Source: an uncultured Bacilli bacterium (GTDB lineage: Bacteria > Bacillota_I > Bacilli_A > RF39 > UBA660). From it: a DNA stretch of 6,183 nucleotides. Where the stretch lies: the NCBI GenBank assembly GCA_948874605.1, contig CAQRXS010000074.1:1-6183 (forward strand). Direction: 5' to 3'. The position numbers and the translations under genes are program-made. Position 1 is the stretch's first letter; the number at the start of each line of letters is the position of its first letter. Below the pieces are notes generated by a model. It worked only from the letters and a program-made list of their open reading frames with translations, did not search any database and was not told the origin of the DNA. Below are positions 1-5,957 of the stretch, piece by piece.

Positions 1-1043
1 ATTCTTTATGGTCAGCAAATATAGATTTTACTGATTACAAATTACAAAATAAAGAAAGAACATATTGTAATTTATATTTTAAAAAAGAAGAATATAAGTT
101 TGAATATACAGGAAGTGAACAAGAATTTATTGTGCCTAAAGATGGATATTATCAAATTGAGCTTTGGGGAGCTTCAGGTGGCGGAGCGACTAATGTATCT
201 TCACAAGGTGGATATGTAAGTGGAGTAATTCATTTATCAGCTAGTAATTTGTTCTATATTTATGTAGGAGAAGAAGGAAAAACTGGGAATTATGGTACAG
301 GAATTACAACAATTGGGAGTGGTGCGAAATCAACATTTAATGGAGGTGGAGCTGGAGGAAATCCTGGAGGTAGTCTAGAACATCCTGCAACAAATTATGT
401 CGGTGGGTCTAGCGGAGGCGGAGCTACAGATATTAGACTAAAAAATGGGAATTGGAATGATTTTGAAAGTTTGAAGACTAGAATCATGGTCGCTGGAGCA
501 GGTGGTGGCTATGGTAGAAAGAGTACTAGCTCCGAAATTCCTGGAGGAAATAACTTAGGTCTAATTGGCTCAGACGGAATGACTGTTTCGGAACACCCAC
601 TTAATGGTGGAAAAGGTGCAACACAAACAACAGGATATGCCTTTGGTTATGGACAAATTGGAAATAATAACGGTGGTGGCAATTTTTGTCACGGTCATAG
701 TGGAGGCGGAGGCGGTTACTATGGTGGCTTTGGAGGAATACAAACAGGAGGAAATTGCTATATAATTGGTGGAGGCGGAGGTTCTTCATTCATATCAGGA
801 CATAATGGATGTGATGCAATAAAAGAAGAATCCACTATAAATAATATTATACACACAGGACAACCAAAACACTATTCTGGATATATATTTGAAAATACAA
901 AGATGATAGATGGAACAGGATATGCTTGGACAGATAGAAAACAAAATCAAGAAGCAATGCCAAATCCAAAAGGTGGTTATTATGAATTAGGCATCGGGCA
1001 TACAGGAAGTGGTTATGCAAGGGTGACATATTTAGGTAGATAA
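1..1043 (+). CDS. Glycine-rich domain protein, 5' partial (surface/exported protein likely)
   Basis: The frame is open from the window edge (first full codon at base 3) to TAA at 1041-1043, giving 346 visible residues. A GTG at 132 could be called as a start, but it has no ribosome binding site and the conserved domain entrance FEYTGSEQEF lies upstream of it, so the true start is outside the window. About a quarter of the residues after visible residue 44 are Gly. Recognisable blocks are ELWGASGGG (about 53-61), GGGATDIRL (138-146), RIMVAGAGGG (160-169), GGGGGSSFISG (256-266) and the C-terminal GYARVTYLG. From memory these fit the bacterial Gly-rich family related to the glycine-rich domain of ALK/LTK receptors, which packs polyglycine helices. 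Cysteines at 22, 229, 252 and 270 could form disulfides. No signal peptide, anchor or pilin N-terminus is visible because the start is missing. Surface location and a binding or adhesive role are inferred. It has its own terminator and is probably not part of the downstream operon. Confidence 0.82.
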   Translation, partial: SLWSANIDFTDYKLQNKERTYCNLYFKKEEYKFEYTGSEQEFIVPKDGYYQIELWGASGGGATNVSSQGGYVSGVIHLSASNLFYIYVGEEGKTGNYGTGITTIGSGAKSTFNGGGAGGNPGGSLEHPATNYVGGSSGGGATDIRLKNGNWNDFESLKTRIMVAGAGGGYGRKSTSSEIPGGNNLGLIGSDGMTVSEHPLNGGKGATQTTGYAFGYGQIGNNNGGGNFCHGHSGGGGGYYGGFGGIQTGGNCYIIGGGGGSSFISGHNGCDAIKEESTINNIIHTGQPKHYSGYIFENTKMIDGTGYAWTDRKQNQEAMPNPKGGYYELGIGHTGSGYARVTYLGR

Positions 1044-1059
1044 GAAAATCTATCTTTTT
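1035..1059 (+). terminator. Rho-independent terminator overlapping the stop codon of the glycine-rich gene
   Basis: GGTAGAT (1035-1041) pairs with ATCTATC (1048-1054), giving a 7-bp stem with one G-U pair and a 6-nt loop, followed by TTTTT at 1055-1059. The left arm covers the last two sense codons and the first base of the TAA stop. The stem is AT-rich and therefore weak, but its position directly before a T-run fits intrinsic termination. Confidence 0.6.
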
Positions 1060-1108
1060 AAATTGTGATAAAAATTCAGAAATAAACTAAAAAAGATGTT
1101 AATTGAAG

Positions 1109-1137
1109 TTTACTGCTTTTCTTAAAATTCGTAAGAT
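1109..1137 (+). promoter_or_regulatory. Candidate sigma-A promoter for the ABC operon (distal)
   Basis: TTTACT (1109-1114; 4/6 match to TTGACA) and TAAGAT (1132-1137; 4/6 match to TATAAT) are separated by exactly 17 bp. Transcription would start near 1144, leaving a leader of about 57 nt before the ATPase start. The -10 element coincides with one of the TAAGA half-sites in this region. In DNA this AT-rich such matches arise by chance, so this is only a candidate. Confidence 0.3.
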
Positions 1138-1151
1138 TCAAAACTTAAGAT
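1120..1151 (+). repeat. Cluster of TCTTA/TAAGA half-sites, possible operator
   Basis: TCTTA (1120-1124) is inverted relative to TAAGA (1132-1136), with 7 nt between them. A further TAAGA lies at 1146-1150, where the match to the left arm extends to 6 bp (TCTTAA/TTAAGA). The two direct TAAGAT copies start 14 nt apart. The cluster sits just upstream of the operon and overlaps the candidate distal promoter, a plausible place for a regulator to bind. No specific regulator can be named, and the arms are short enough to be chance. Confidence 0.3.
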
Positions 1152-1170
1152 AGTGTATTGGGCATTTTTT

Positions 1171-1179
1171 TGTTAAAAT
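1171..1179 (+). promoter_or_regulatory. Candidate extended -10 promoter (proximal)
   Basis: TGTTAAAAT gives a TGn extension followed by TAAAAT (1174-1179; 5/6 match to TATAAT), preceded by a run of seven T at 1165-1171. No convincing -35 lies 16-18 bp upstream. Transcription would start near 1186, only about 16 nt before the ATG at 1202 and just upstream of the ribosome binding site, so the leader would be very short. Confidence 0.35.
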
Positions 1180-1189
1180 AAAAGAGATT

Positions 1190-1195
1190 GGAGTG
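1190..1195 (+). promoter_or_regulatory. Ribosome binding site that fixes the ATPase start at 1202
   Basis: GGAGTG lies with its GGAG core (1190-1193) 8 nt before ATG 1202. The in-frame GTG at 1193 is part of this site and has no ribosome binding site of its own, so it should not be used as the start. Confidence 0.75.
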
Positions 1196-1201
1196 ATTAA
1201 A

Positions 1202-1903
1202 ATGGCTTACATTGAATGGAAAAATGTATCAAAAATATATCAAATGGGCGAAGTAGAAGTACAGGCTTTATCAAAATCATCCTTCGAAATCGAAAAGGGG
1301 GAATTAGTTTGTATTTTAGGTCCAAGCGGTGCAGGTAAAACTACATGCTTAAACATATTAGGAGGAATGGACAGACTAACAAGCGGCTCTTTAATTGTGG
1401 ATGGAAAAAAAATACATGAATTAAAAGGGAAAAAGTTGGTAGAATACCGTCGTCACAATATAGGCTTTGTTTTTCAATTTTATAATTTAGTTCAAAATTT
1501 AACTGCATTAGAAAATGTTGAACTTGCAGTTCAACTTTGTAAAGACCATTTAAATCCAAAAGACATTTTAACGAAAGTAGGCTTAAAAGAAAAAATAAAT
1601 CACTTTCCTTCTCAACTTTCTGGGGGAGAACAACAAAGAGTTTCTATTGCAAGAGCTCTCGCAAAAAATCCAAAATTACTATTATGTGATGAACCTACAG
1701 GTGCTTTAGATTATAAAACAGGAAAGCAAATCTTAAAACTTTTAGAAAGTGTTTGCCGTAAAGAACAAATGACAGTCATAATTATTACTCACAACAGTGT
1801 TATTGCTGAAATGGCGGATAAAGTTATTAAATTTCGCAGTGGGAAAGTCGAAAGCATCAAGAAAAATAAACATCCAAAAAGTATTGATGATATCGAGTGG
1901 TGA
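1202..1903 (+). CDS. ABC transporter ATP-binding protein (MacB/LolD/BceA type)
   Basis: This cytoplasmic ATPase, 233 residues from ATG 1202, powers the FtsX-type permease encoded next. All nucleotide-binding motifs are intact: Walker [10 protein letters not shown] (40-48), Q-loop glutamine 92 in VFQFYNL, signature LSGGEQQ (139-145), Walker B plus D-loop [12 protein letters not shown] (159-170, catalytic Glu164) and H-loop His197. The order, the DEPTGALD form and the length fit the MacB/LolD/BceA/YknY group, which works with FtsX/MacB-like permeases in antimicrobial peptide resistance, lipoprotein or lipid handling, or peptide sensing. The start is set by GGAGTG 8 nt upstream; GTG 1193 would add three residues. 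The gene ends in TGA, followed after one codon by the permease ATG in the same frame, so the two are surely translationally coupled and form one complex. The exact substrate cannot be read from the sequence. Confidence 0.95.
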   Translation: MAYIEWKNVSKIYQMGEVEVQALSKSSFEIEKGELVCILGPSGAGKTTCLNILGGMDRLTSGSLIVDGKKIHELKGKKLVEYRRHNIGFVFQFYNLVQNLTALENVELAVQLCKDHLNPKDILTKVGLKEKINHFPSQLSGGEQQRVSIARALAKNPKLLLCDEPTGALDYKTGKQILKLLESVCRKEQMTVIIITHNSVIAEMADKVIKFRSGKVESIKKNKHPKSIDDIEW

Positions 1904-1906
1904 GTT

Positions 1907-4255
1907 ATGAAAAATAAATTAATCATTAGTAATTTAAGAAAAATGAAGTCATCTTACAAAAGATTTATTTCTCTAATCTTTTTATCTTTGTTAGGAGTTG
2001 GCTTCTTTTGTGGAATAAAAGGTGCAAGTCCAAATATGATGGAAACTTTAGATCGATATTATAAAGAATATAACGTTTATGATATTGAAATAATTTCTTC
2101 ATTAGGATTTACAAGCCAAGATATCGATGCGATAAAAGACACGCCAAATATCAAAGAATTAATTGGAATAAAATCGATAGATGTTCTTCTGAAAAATAAC
2201 AAAACACTAAAAGTAACTTCCTTATCAAATATTAATCAAGTAGAATTACTAGAAGGAAACATGCCAACTCAAATAAACGAAATACTAATCGAAGAGAAAA
2301 TGGCCAAAGAGCAAAATTTAAAAGTCGGTAGTTTTCTAAAAATTAATGATAACTATTTGAAAGATAAGTCATATGAAGTTGTGGGAATTATCAAAAGCCC
2401 TTTATATTTTTCGAGCTATCGTGGGACAACAGACAAAGGAAATGGCGAATTAAATTATTATTCGTATGTCCAAGAAAATGCCTTTACAATTCCTTTTTTT
2501 ACAAGCGTAGAAGTGACACTACAAAATGAATTTCAACACAATAGCAAAGAATATATTAATTTAGTAAATAACACATGTGAAGATTTAAAAAATAGGAAGC
2601 CCCAAAATCAAGCAGAGTGGATTTGCTTAGATTTAATGGATAATCCAACATATATGTCATTTGTAGATGCAACAGAAAGTCTAAAAGAAATCGGCTCAGT
2701 TTTTCCTTTGTTGTTCTTTTTCGTTTCCGTATTAATTAGCTTAATATCAATGACTAGAATGGTAATGGAAGAACGTAGTGAAATAGGTATTTTAAAAGCG
2801 TTAGGATTTTCTAGAAAACAAATTATGTCACGTTACATAGTTTATGCAACGTTAGCAACAAGCATTGGTGGAATACTTGGAAGCATTATAGGATTTCAGC
2901 TAATTCCAAACATTATATGGAGTATTTACACAGCCCTTTTCCAAATTCCAAACTTTATAAGTACATTTAATATTTATTATGCCTGTATAGGTATTGGCAT
3001 TTCTCTTTTATGTATTTTAGTGGCAACTATCATCAGTGCTTACAAAATTTTGCAAGAACGGCCTAGTGAACTCATGCGTCCTGCCTCTCCAAAACCAGGT
3101 AAAAAGATAGTATTAGAAAAAATTTCAATTTTATGGAGTAACCTTCGTTTTTCAAATAAAGTAACCGTTCGTAATATTTTTCGATATAAAAAAAGAGTAT
3201 TCGTAACAATGATTGGTATTACGGGTGCAACTGCTTTAATTCTTGTTGGTTTCGGTGTAAAAGATTCCGTAGAAAATATCGTAGAGTATAATTACAACAA
3301 AATTTTTATTTATGATTCTATGATACGTTTAAAAAATGAGGAGTCCGATGATATTGAAAAAGTTTTAAAAAATGAAAAAACAATTTCCTCCTATGTAAAA
3401 GCAAGTTATGAATATTTAAATCTTACAGTGAATGATAAAAAGAAGGAGATTAATTTAATTGTTCCCGAAGATAATAAAAAATTAACAGAAGTCATCAAAT
3501 TAAATGATGTCAATCATCAAAAGAACGAGATTACATTAGAAGACGGAAGTATTGTTTTAAGTGAAAAACTCTCTAAAATTTTGAATGTAAAAATTGGCGA
3601 TGAAGTAATATTTGATAATGGTAAAAAAATAAAAGTTTCCCATATTGTAGAAAATTATATAAATGACTATGCTTACATGACTAAAAATACCTATTCCGAA
3701 AAAATAGGCTCCTATAAAAATAATGTAATTTTTATCAAACAAAGTGAAGATTACGAAAAATCTTTTGATCAAAGAATTCAAAAAAATAAAGATGTATCTA
3801 ATTTCATTCATAAAAAAGTTTCTTCCAATTTAATGGAGAAAGTCTTATCTTCCTTAAACTCTGTTGTAATGGTATTGATTTCCTCTTCAGCTATTTTAGC
3901 ATTTGTAATCTTATATAATATATCAACAATTAATATAAGCGAACGAAAAAGAGAGATTTCAACACTTAAAGTTTTAGGCTTTTACGATGAAGAAGTAGAT
4001 CAGTATATTACCAAAGAAAACTATTTAATAAGTATAGTTGGAATACTCTTAGGTTTAATCTTCGGTTTATTTTTAAGTTATTATGTTATCTCAACTTGTG
4101 AACCAGATAATATGATGTTTTTAAGAGAAGTAAAACCACTAAGTTATGCGTTAACATTCTTTATATCTTTCTTATTTACAATAATCATGAGTGTAATCAC
4201 GCACTTTCACTTAAAAAAAATCGATATGGTAGAATCATTAAAAAGTATAGAGTAG
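1907..4255 (+). CDS. FtsX-like ABC transporter permease with two FtsX domains
   Basis: This membrane partner of the upstream ATPase has 782 residues. Hydrophobic segments lie at about 20-38, 263-284, 309-331, 358-378, 430-450, 651-672, 705-727 and 746-765, so about eight membrane spans in two halves of four. Each half carries an extracellular MacB-core-like domain (about 40-260 and 450-645) and an FtsX domain. Both FtsX domains begin with a conserved coupling-helix motif: EERSEIGILKALGFSRKQI (288-306) and SERKREISTLKVLGFYDEE (678-696). The outer domains show ILIEEKMAKEQNLKVGSFLKI (126-146) and the parallel IVLSEKLSKILNVKIGDEVI (549-568), indicating internal duplication. Related large Bacillota permeases often insert a long coiled coil before the second span; here residues 215-260 hold only a short linker. 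Three bases separate its ATG from the ATPase stop, and only a weak ribosome binding site (GGTGAG overlapping that stop) is visible, so coupling is expected. The substrate is unknown; lipid, peptide or lipoprotein export are family possibilities. Confidence 0.93.
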   Translation: MKNKLIISNLRKMKSSYKRFISLIFLSLLGVGFFCGIKGASPNMMETLDRYYKEYNVYDIEIISSLGFTSQDIDAIKDTPNIKELIGIKSIDVLLKNNKTLKVTSLSNINQVELLEGNMPTQINEILIEEKMAKEQNLKVGSFLKINDNYLKDKSYEVVGIIKSPLYFSSYRGTTDKGNGELNYYSYVQENAFTIPFFTSVEVTLQNEFQHNSKEYINLVNNTCEDLKNRKPQNQAEWICLDLMDNPTYMSFVDATESLKEIGSVFPLLFFFVSVLISLISMTRMVMEERSEIGILKALGFSRKQIMSRYIVYATLATSIGGILGSIIGFQLIPNIIWSIYTALFQIPNFISTFNIYYACIGIGISLLCILVATIISAYKILQERPSELMRPASPKPGKKIVLEKISILWSNLRFSNKVTVRNIFRYKKRVFVTMIGITGATALILVGFGVKDSVENIVEYNYNKIFIYDSMIRLKNEESDDIEKVLKNEKTISSYVKASYEYLNLTVNDKKKEINLIVPEDNKKLTEVIKLNDVNHQKNEITLEDGSIVLSEKLSKILNVKIGDEVIFDNGKKIKVSHIVENYINDYAYMTKNTYSEKIGSYKNNVIFIKQSEDYEKSFDQRIQKNKDVSNFIHKKVSSNLMEKVLSSLNSVVMVLISSSAILAFVILYNISTINISERKREISTLKVLGFYDEEVDQYITKENYLISIVGILLGLIFGLFLSYYVISTCEPDNMMFLREVKPLSYALTFFISFLFTIIMSVITHFHLKKIDMVESLKSIE

Positions 4256-4258
4256 GAG
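4254..4258 (+). promoter_or_regulatory. Ribosome binding site overlapping the permease stop codon
   Basis: AGGAG overlaps the last two bases of the permease TAG (4253-4255) and lies 4 nt before ATG 4263. This ties translation of the transglutaminase-like gene to termination on the permease. Confidence 0.6.
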
Positions 4259-4262
4259 TATT

Positions 4263-4823
4263 ATGAATTATAAAGAATATTTTAAAAAAGAAAATTTAGT
4301 AACTATTAAGGCATTCTTAGAGTTTGTTACAAATAATTTTAACTATGGTTGGCAAGATCAAAAAGGAAAAATTCACAATGGTGTAAACAACGGAGCAAGT
4401 TATTATTTGCAATCACCAGAAGAATTATTAAAAAGTCATATTGGGATTTGCTGGGATATTACGGAACTATGTCGTACTTTTTTCGAAGAAATGACTTCTT
4501 TAAAAATAGAAACCTATTATTTAATGTATGCTGATTCAGCAGGTTGTCCCTGCCATACTATTTTAGTATTTTATCGTAATGATAAAGTATACTGGTTTGA
4601 ACCAATGATGCAAAATTTTCACAATGGTATCTTTGAATACTCCTCCATAGATTATCTATTAGAGGATTTTGTAAATTATTTCGTTCAATATTTAGGAAAT
4701 ACCATAGAAAAAAACAATTTACAACTTTATAAATACACAAAACCGAGATACCATATAAATGGTTTTGAAATGAGAAATCACATCGACGCTTCAACAAAAA
4801 TAGAACGAAAAGTAAAAAATTAG
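4263..4823 (+). CDS. Transglutaminase-like cysteine-protease-fold protein
   Basis: This 186-residue protein has no signal peptide or membrane span, so it is probably cytoplasmic. A Cys-His-acid triad is readable: Cys63 in SHIGICWDITE after a helical segment (SPEELLKSHI), His98 in GCPCHTILVFY, and Glu113 in VYWFEP. The GxCWD, HTxLV and WFEP blocks in this order are the transglutaminase/arylamine N-acetyltransferase-type papain-like fold, in which a Cys thiolate forms an acyl-enzyme. The third residue is Glu in place of the usual Asp. Cys95 and Cys97 next to the catalytic His form a CPCH motif, which is unusual in my recollection of the family. The C-terminal third (about 130-186) is less recognisable. 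Real activity could be peptidase, amidase or transferase, or the protein could be non-catalytic. It begins 7 nt after the permease stop, so co-expression with the transporter is very likely. Confidence 0.75.
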   Translation: MNYKEYFKKENLVTIKAFLEFVTNNFNYGWQDQKGKIHNGVNNGASYYLQSPEELLKSHIGICWDITELCRTFFEEMTSLKIETYYLMYADSAGCPCHTILVFYRNDKVYWFEPMMQNFHNGIFEYSSIDYLLEDFVNYFVQYLGNTIEKNNLQLYKYTKPRYHINGFEMRNHIDASTKIERKVKN

Positions 4824-4837
4824 AAAGAGGAAATTAT

Positions 4838-5131
4838 ATGTCACATACCAAAGATTATAAAGAATATATTACAAAAGAATTAGTAAACTTAAATATAAAA
4901 AGCAAACCAATGATGGGCGGTTATTTATTTTACCATGATAATACTTATTTTGGAGGAATCTACGAACAAGATAATTTTTTGATTAAAAAGACAAAAAATA
5001 ATGAGAAATACCATTTAAAAGAAGAAATCCCTTATAAAGGTGCAAAACAAATGTACTTAATTGAAGATTTAGACAATATCGAATTGGTAGAGGAAATAAT
5101 TAAAACGACTTGCCAAGATTTAAAAAAATAA
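4838..5131 (+). CDS. TfoX N-terminal domain protein (stand-alone, 97 aa)
   Basis: The 97 residues cover a single TfoX N-terminal domain and nothing else. The visible family features are an N-terminal helix, the MMGGYLFYHDN block (25-35; family form is MMGEYxLYxDG), FGGIYEQDNFLIKKT (38-52), and YKGAKQMYLIEDLDN (66-80) followed by a last helix. TfoX/Sxy regulates competence in gamma-proteobacteria, but it has a second C-terminal domain that is absent here. Short versions like this are common in Bacillota and have no established competence role. The domain has a YjbR/MmcQ-like small alpha/beta fold and carries no obvious catalytic residues or helix-turn-helix. The start is supported by AAAGAGG (4824-4830), 7 nt before ATG 4838. 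It follows the transglutaminase-like gene by 14 nt and probably shares its mRNA. Confidence 0.85.
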   Translation: MSHTKDYKEYITKELVNLNIKSKPMMGGYLFYHDNTYFGGIYEQDNFLIKKTKNNEKYHLKEEIPYKGAKQMYLIEDLDNIELVEEIIKTTCQDLKK

Positions 5132-5145
5132 CAAACTATAAAAAA

Positions 5146-5152
5146 GAAAGGA
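5146..5152 (+). promoter_or_regulatory. Ribosome binding site that fixes the SDR start at 5161
   Basis: GAAAGGA lies 8 nt before ATG 5161 but only 2 nt before the in-frame ATG at 5155. This favours 5161, which also puts the first beta strand at the normal distance from the N-terminus. The frame is open further up to a TTG at 5110 inside the TfoX-like gene, but nothing supports a start there. Confidence 0.7.
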
Positions 5153-5160
5153 ATATGTAT

Positions 5161-5901
5161 ATGTTAGAAAATAAAGTAGCTATTGTTACAGGCGGTACAA
5201 GAGGAATAGGACTTGCTATTGTAAAAAAATTTTTAGAAAATGGCGCTAAGGTCATTCTTTTTGGAACGCGCGCCGAAAGTGTGGAAAAGGCACTTAAAGA
5301 ATTAAAAGAAGAAAATTCTTCTTATGAAGTAACCGGATATTATCCAAACTTAACGAAGGAAGAAGAGGTAAAAAAGGTATTCGAAACTATCTATAAAAAA
5401 TACAATCGTATTGATATTTTAGTAAATAATGCTGGTATGTCTTCAAGTACCAAATTAGAAAATTTGGAAATAAGTGAGTATGATAAAATAAGCGATTTAA
5501 ATATGAAATCAGTATTTATTTGTTCCAAACAAATTTTACCTTTTCTAAAAGAATCAAAAGGTGTAATATTAAACACAAGTTCTATGGTAAGTATTTATGG
5601 TCAACAAAGCGGAGTTATATATCCAGCTAGTAAATTTGCAGTGAATGGAATGACGAAATCACTTGCACGTGAATTAGCGCCTTTCGGTATAAGAGTAAAT
5701 GCTGTTGCCCCTGGAATTACTGAAACCGATATGGTAAAAAAACTACCAAAAGAATTAATAGAACCATTAATTCAAACAATTCCTTTAGGCCGCATAGGAA
5801 AGCCAGAGGACATAGCAAATGCATTCTTATTTTTAGCAAGTGATATGGCAAGTTACATCACAGGTGTTATCTTGTCTGTAGATGGCGCTGCGAGAAATTA
5901 G
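5161..5901 (+). CDS. FabG-like short-chain dehydrogenase/reductase (SDR)
   Basis: This cytoplasmic NAD(P)-dependent oxidoreductase has 246 residues, essentially the FabG length. The classical SDR motifs are complete: TGGTRGIG cofactor loop (10-17), NNAG (89-92), and the catalytic tetrad Asn114, Ser141, Tyr154 and Lys158 (YPASK). Further family marks are RVNAVAPGITETDM (178-191), PLGRIGKPEDIA (208-219) and ITGVILSVDGA (233-243). Arg37 after the second strand suggests NADP(H). The best-known role of such proteins is reduction of 3-oxoacyl-ACP in fatty acid synthesis. However, the positions matching the ACP-docking Arg129 and Arg172 of E. coli FabG are not Arg here (around Ser132, and Phe175), and no other fatty-acid gene is nearby. 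A different carbonyl or alcohol substrate is therefore quite possible, and I give no gene symbol. It lies 29 nt after the TfoX-like gene and is probably the last gene of the operon. Confidence 0.9.
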   Translation: MLENKVAIVTGGTRGIGLAIVKKFLENGAKVILFGTRAESVEKALKELKEENSSYEVTGYYPNLTKEEEVKKVFETIYKKYNRIDILVNNAGMSSSTKLENLEISEYDKISDLNMKSVFICSKQILPFLKESKGVILNTSSMVSIYGQQSGVIYPASKFAVNGMTKSLARELAPFGIRVNAVAPGITETDMVKKLPKELIEPLIQTIPLGRIGKPEDIANAFLFLASDMASYITGVILSVDGAARN

Positions 5902-5906
5902 GCAAA

Positions 5907-5931
5907 TGAAAGGGTGCAATAATCTTTTTCA
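5907..5931 (+). terminator. Possible weak hairpin after the SDR gene
   Basis: TGAAAGGG (5907-5914) can pair with CTTTTTCA (5924-5931) around a 9-nt loop. The stem has 8 pairs, two of them G-U, and is followed by CATATGC instead of a T-run. It may attenuate or partly terminate transcription between the SDR and the small gene, or may be chance. Confidence 0.25.
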
Positions 5932-5945
5932 CATATGCTATTAAC

Positions 5946-5951
5946 GAGGTG
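5946..5951 (+). promoter_or_regulatory. Strong ribosome binding site that fixes the small gene start at 5958
   Basis: GAGGTG, within GAGGTGAG (5946-5953), ends 6 nt before ATG 5958. The upstream in-frame GTG at 5949 is part of this site and should not be taken as the start. Confidence 0.8.
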
Positions 5952-5957
5952 AGTATT

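Noticed and set aside
1193..1201. GTG at 1193 as the ATPase start
   Set aside because: It overlaps the GGAG ribosome binding site of ATG 1202 and has no site of its own; family proteins begin near the [10 protein letters not shown] strand.
3557..3811. 84-codon open frame on the minus strand inside the permease gene
   Set aside because: It is antisense to a well-conserved permease domain, has low-complexity Phe/Ile/Tyr content as expected from AT-rich antisense, and shows no recognisable protein feature.
4558..4797. Minus-strand open frame antisense to the transglutaminase-like gene
   Set aside because: The overlapping + strand gene has recognisable catalytic motifs. The antisense frame has none and is explained as a shadow.
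5110..5160. N-terminal extension of the SDR starting at TTG 5110
   Set aside because: It would overlap the TfoX-like gene and has no ribosome binding site, and the extra residues precede the normal SDR first strand. ATG 5161 has a properly spaced site.
5343..5354. Asn63 in place of the Asp usual in the SDR cofactor-pocket motif
   Set aside because: E. coli FabG also has Asn here (LNVTD), so this is normal variation and not a defect.
1202..5901. Clear-cut bacteriocin or lantibiotic self-immunity locus
   Set aside because: No precursor peptide, leader with a double-Gly cleavage site, or lanthionine or radical-SAM modification enzyme was seen, so the ABC pair alone does not support this call.
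5932..5940. CATATGCTA resembling a late-sporulation (sigma-K, CATAnnnTA) -10 element before the small gene
   Set aside because: No convincing -35 is present and transcription would start about at the ribosome binding site, leaving almost no leader. One 9-bp AT-rich match is not enough.
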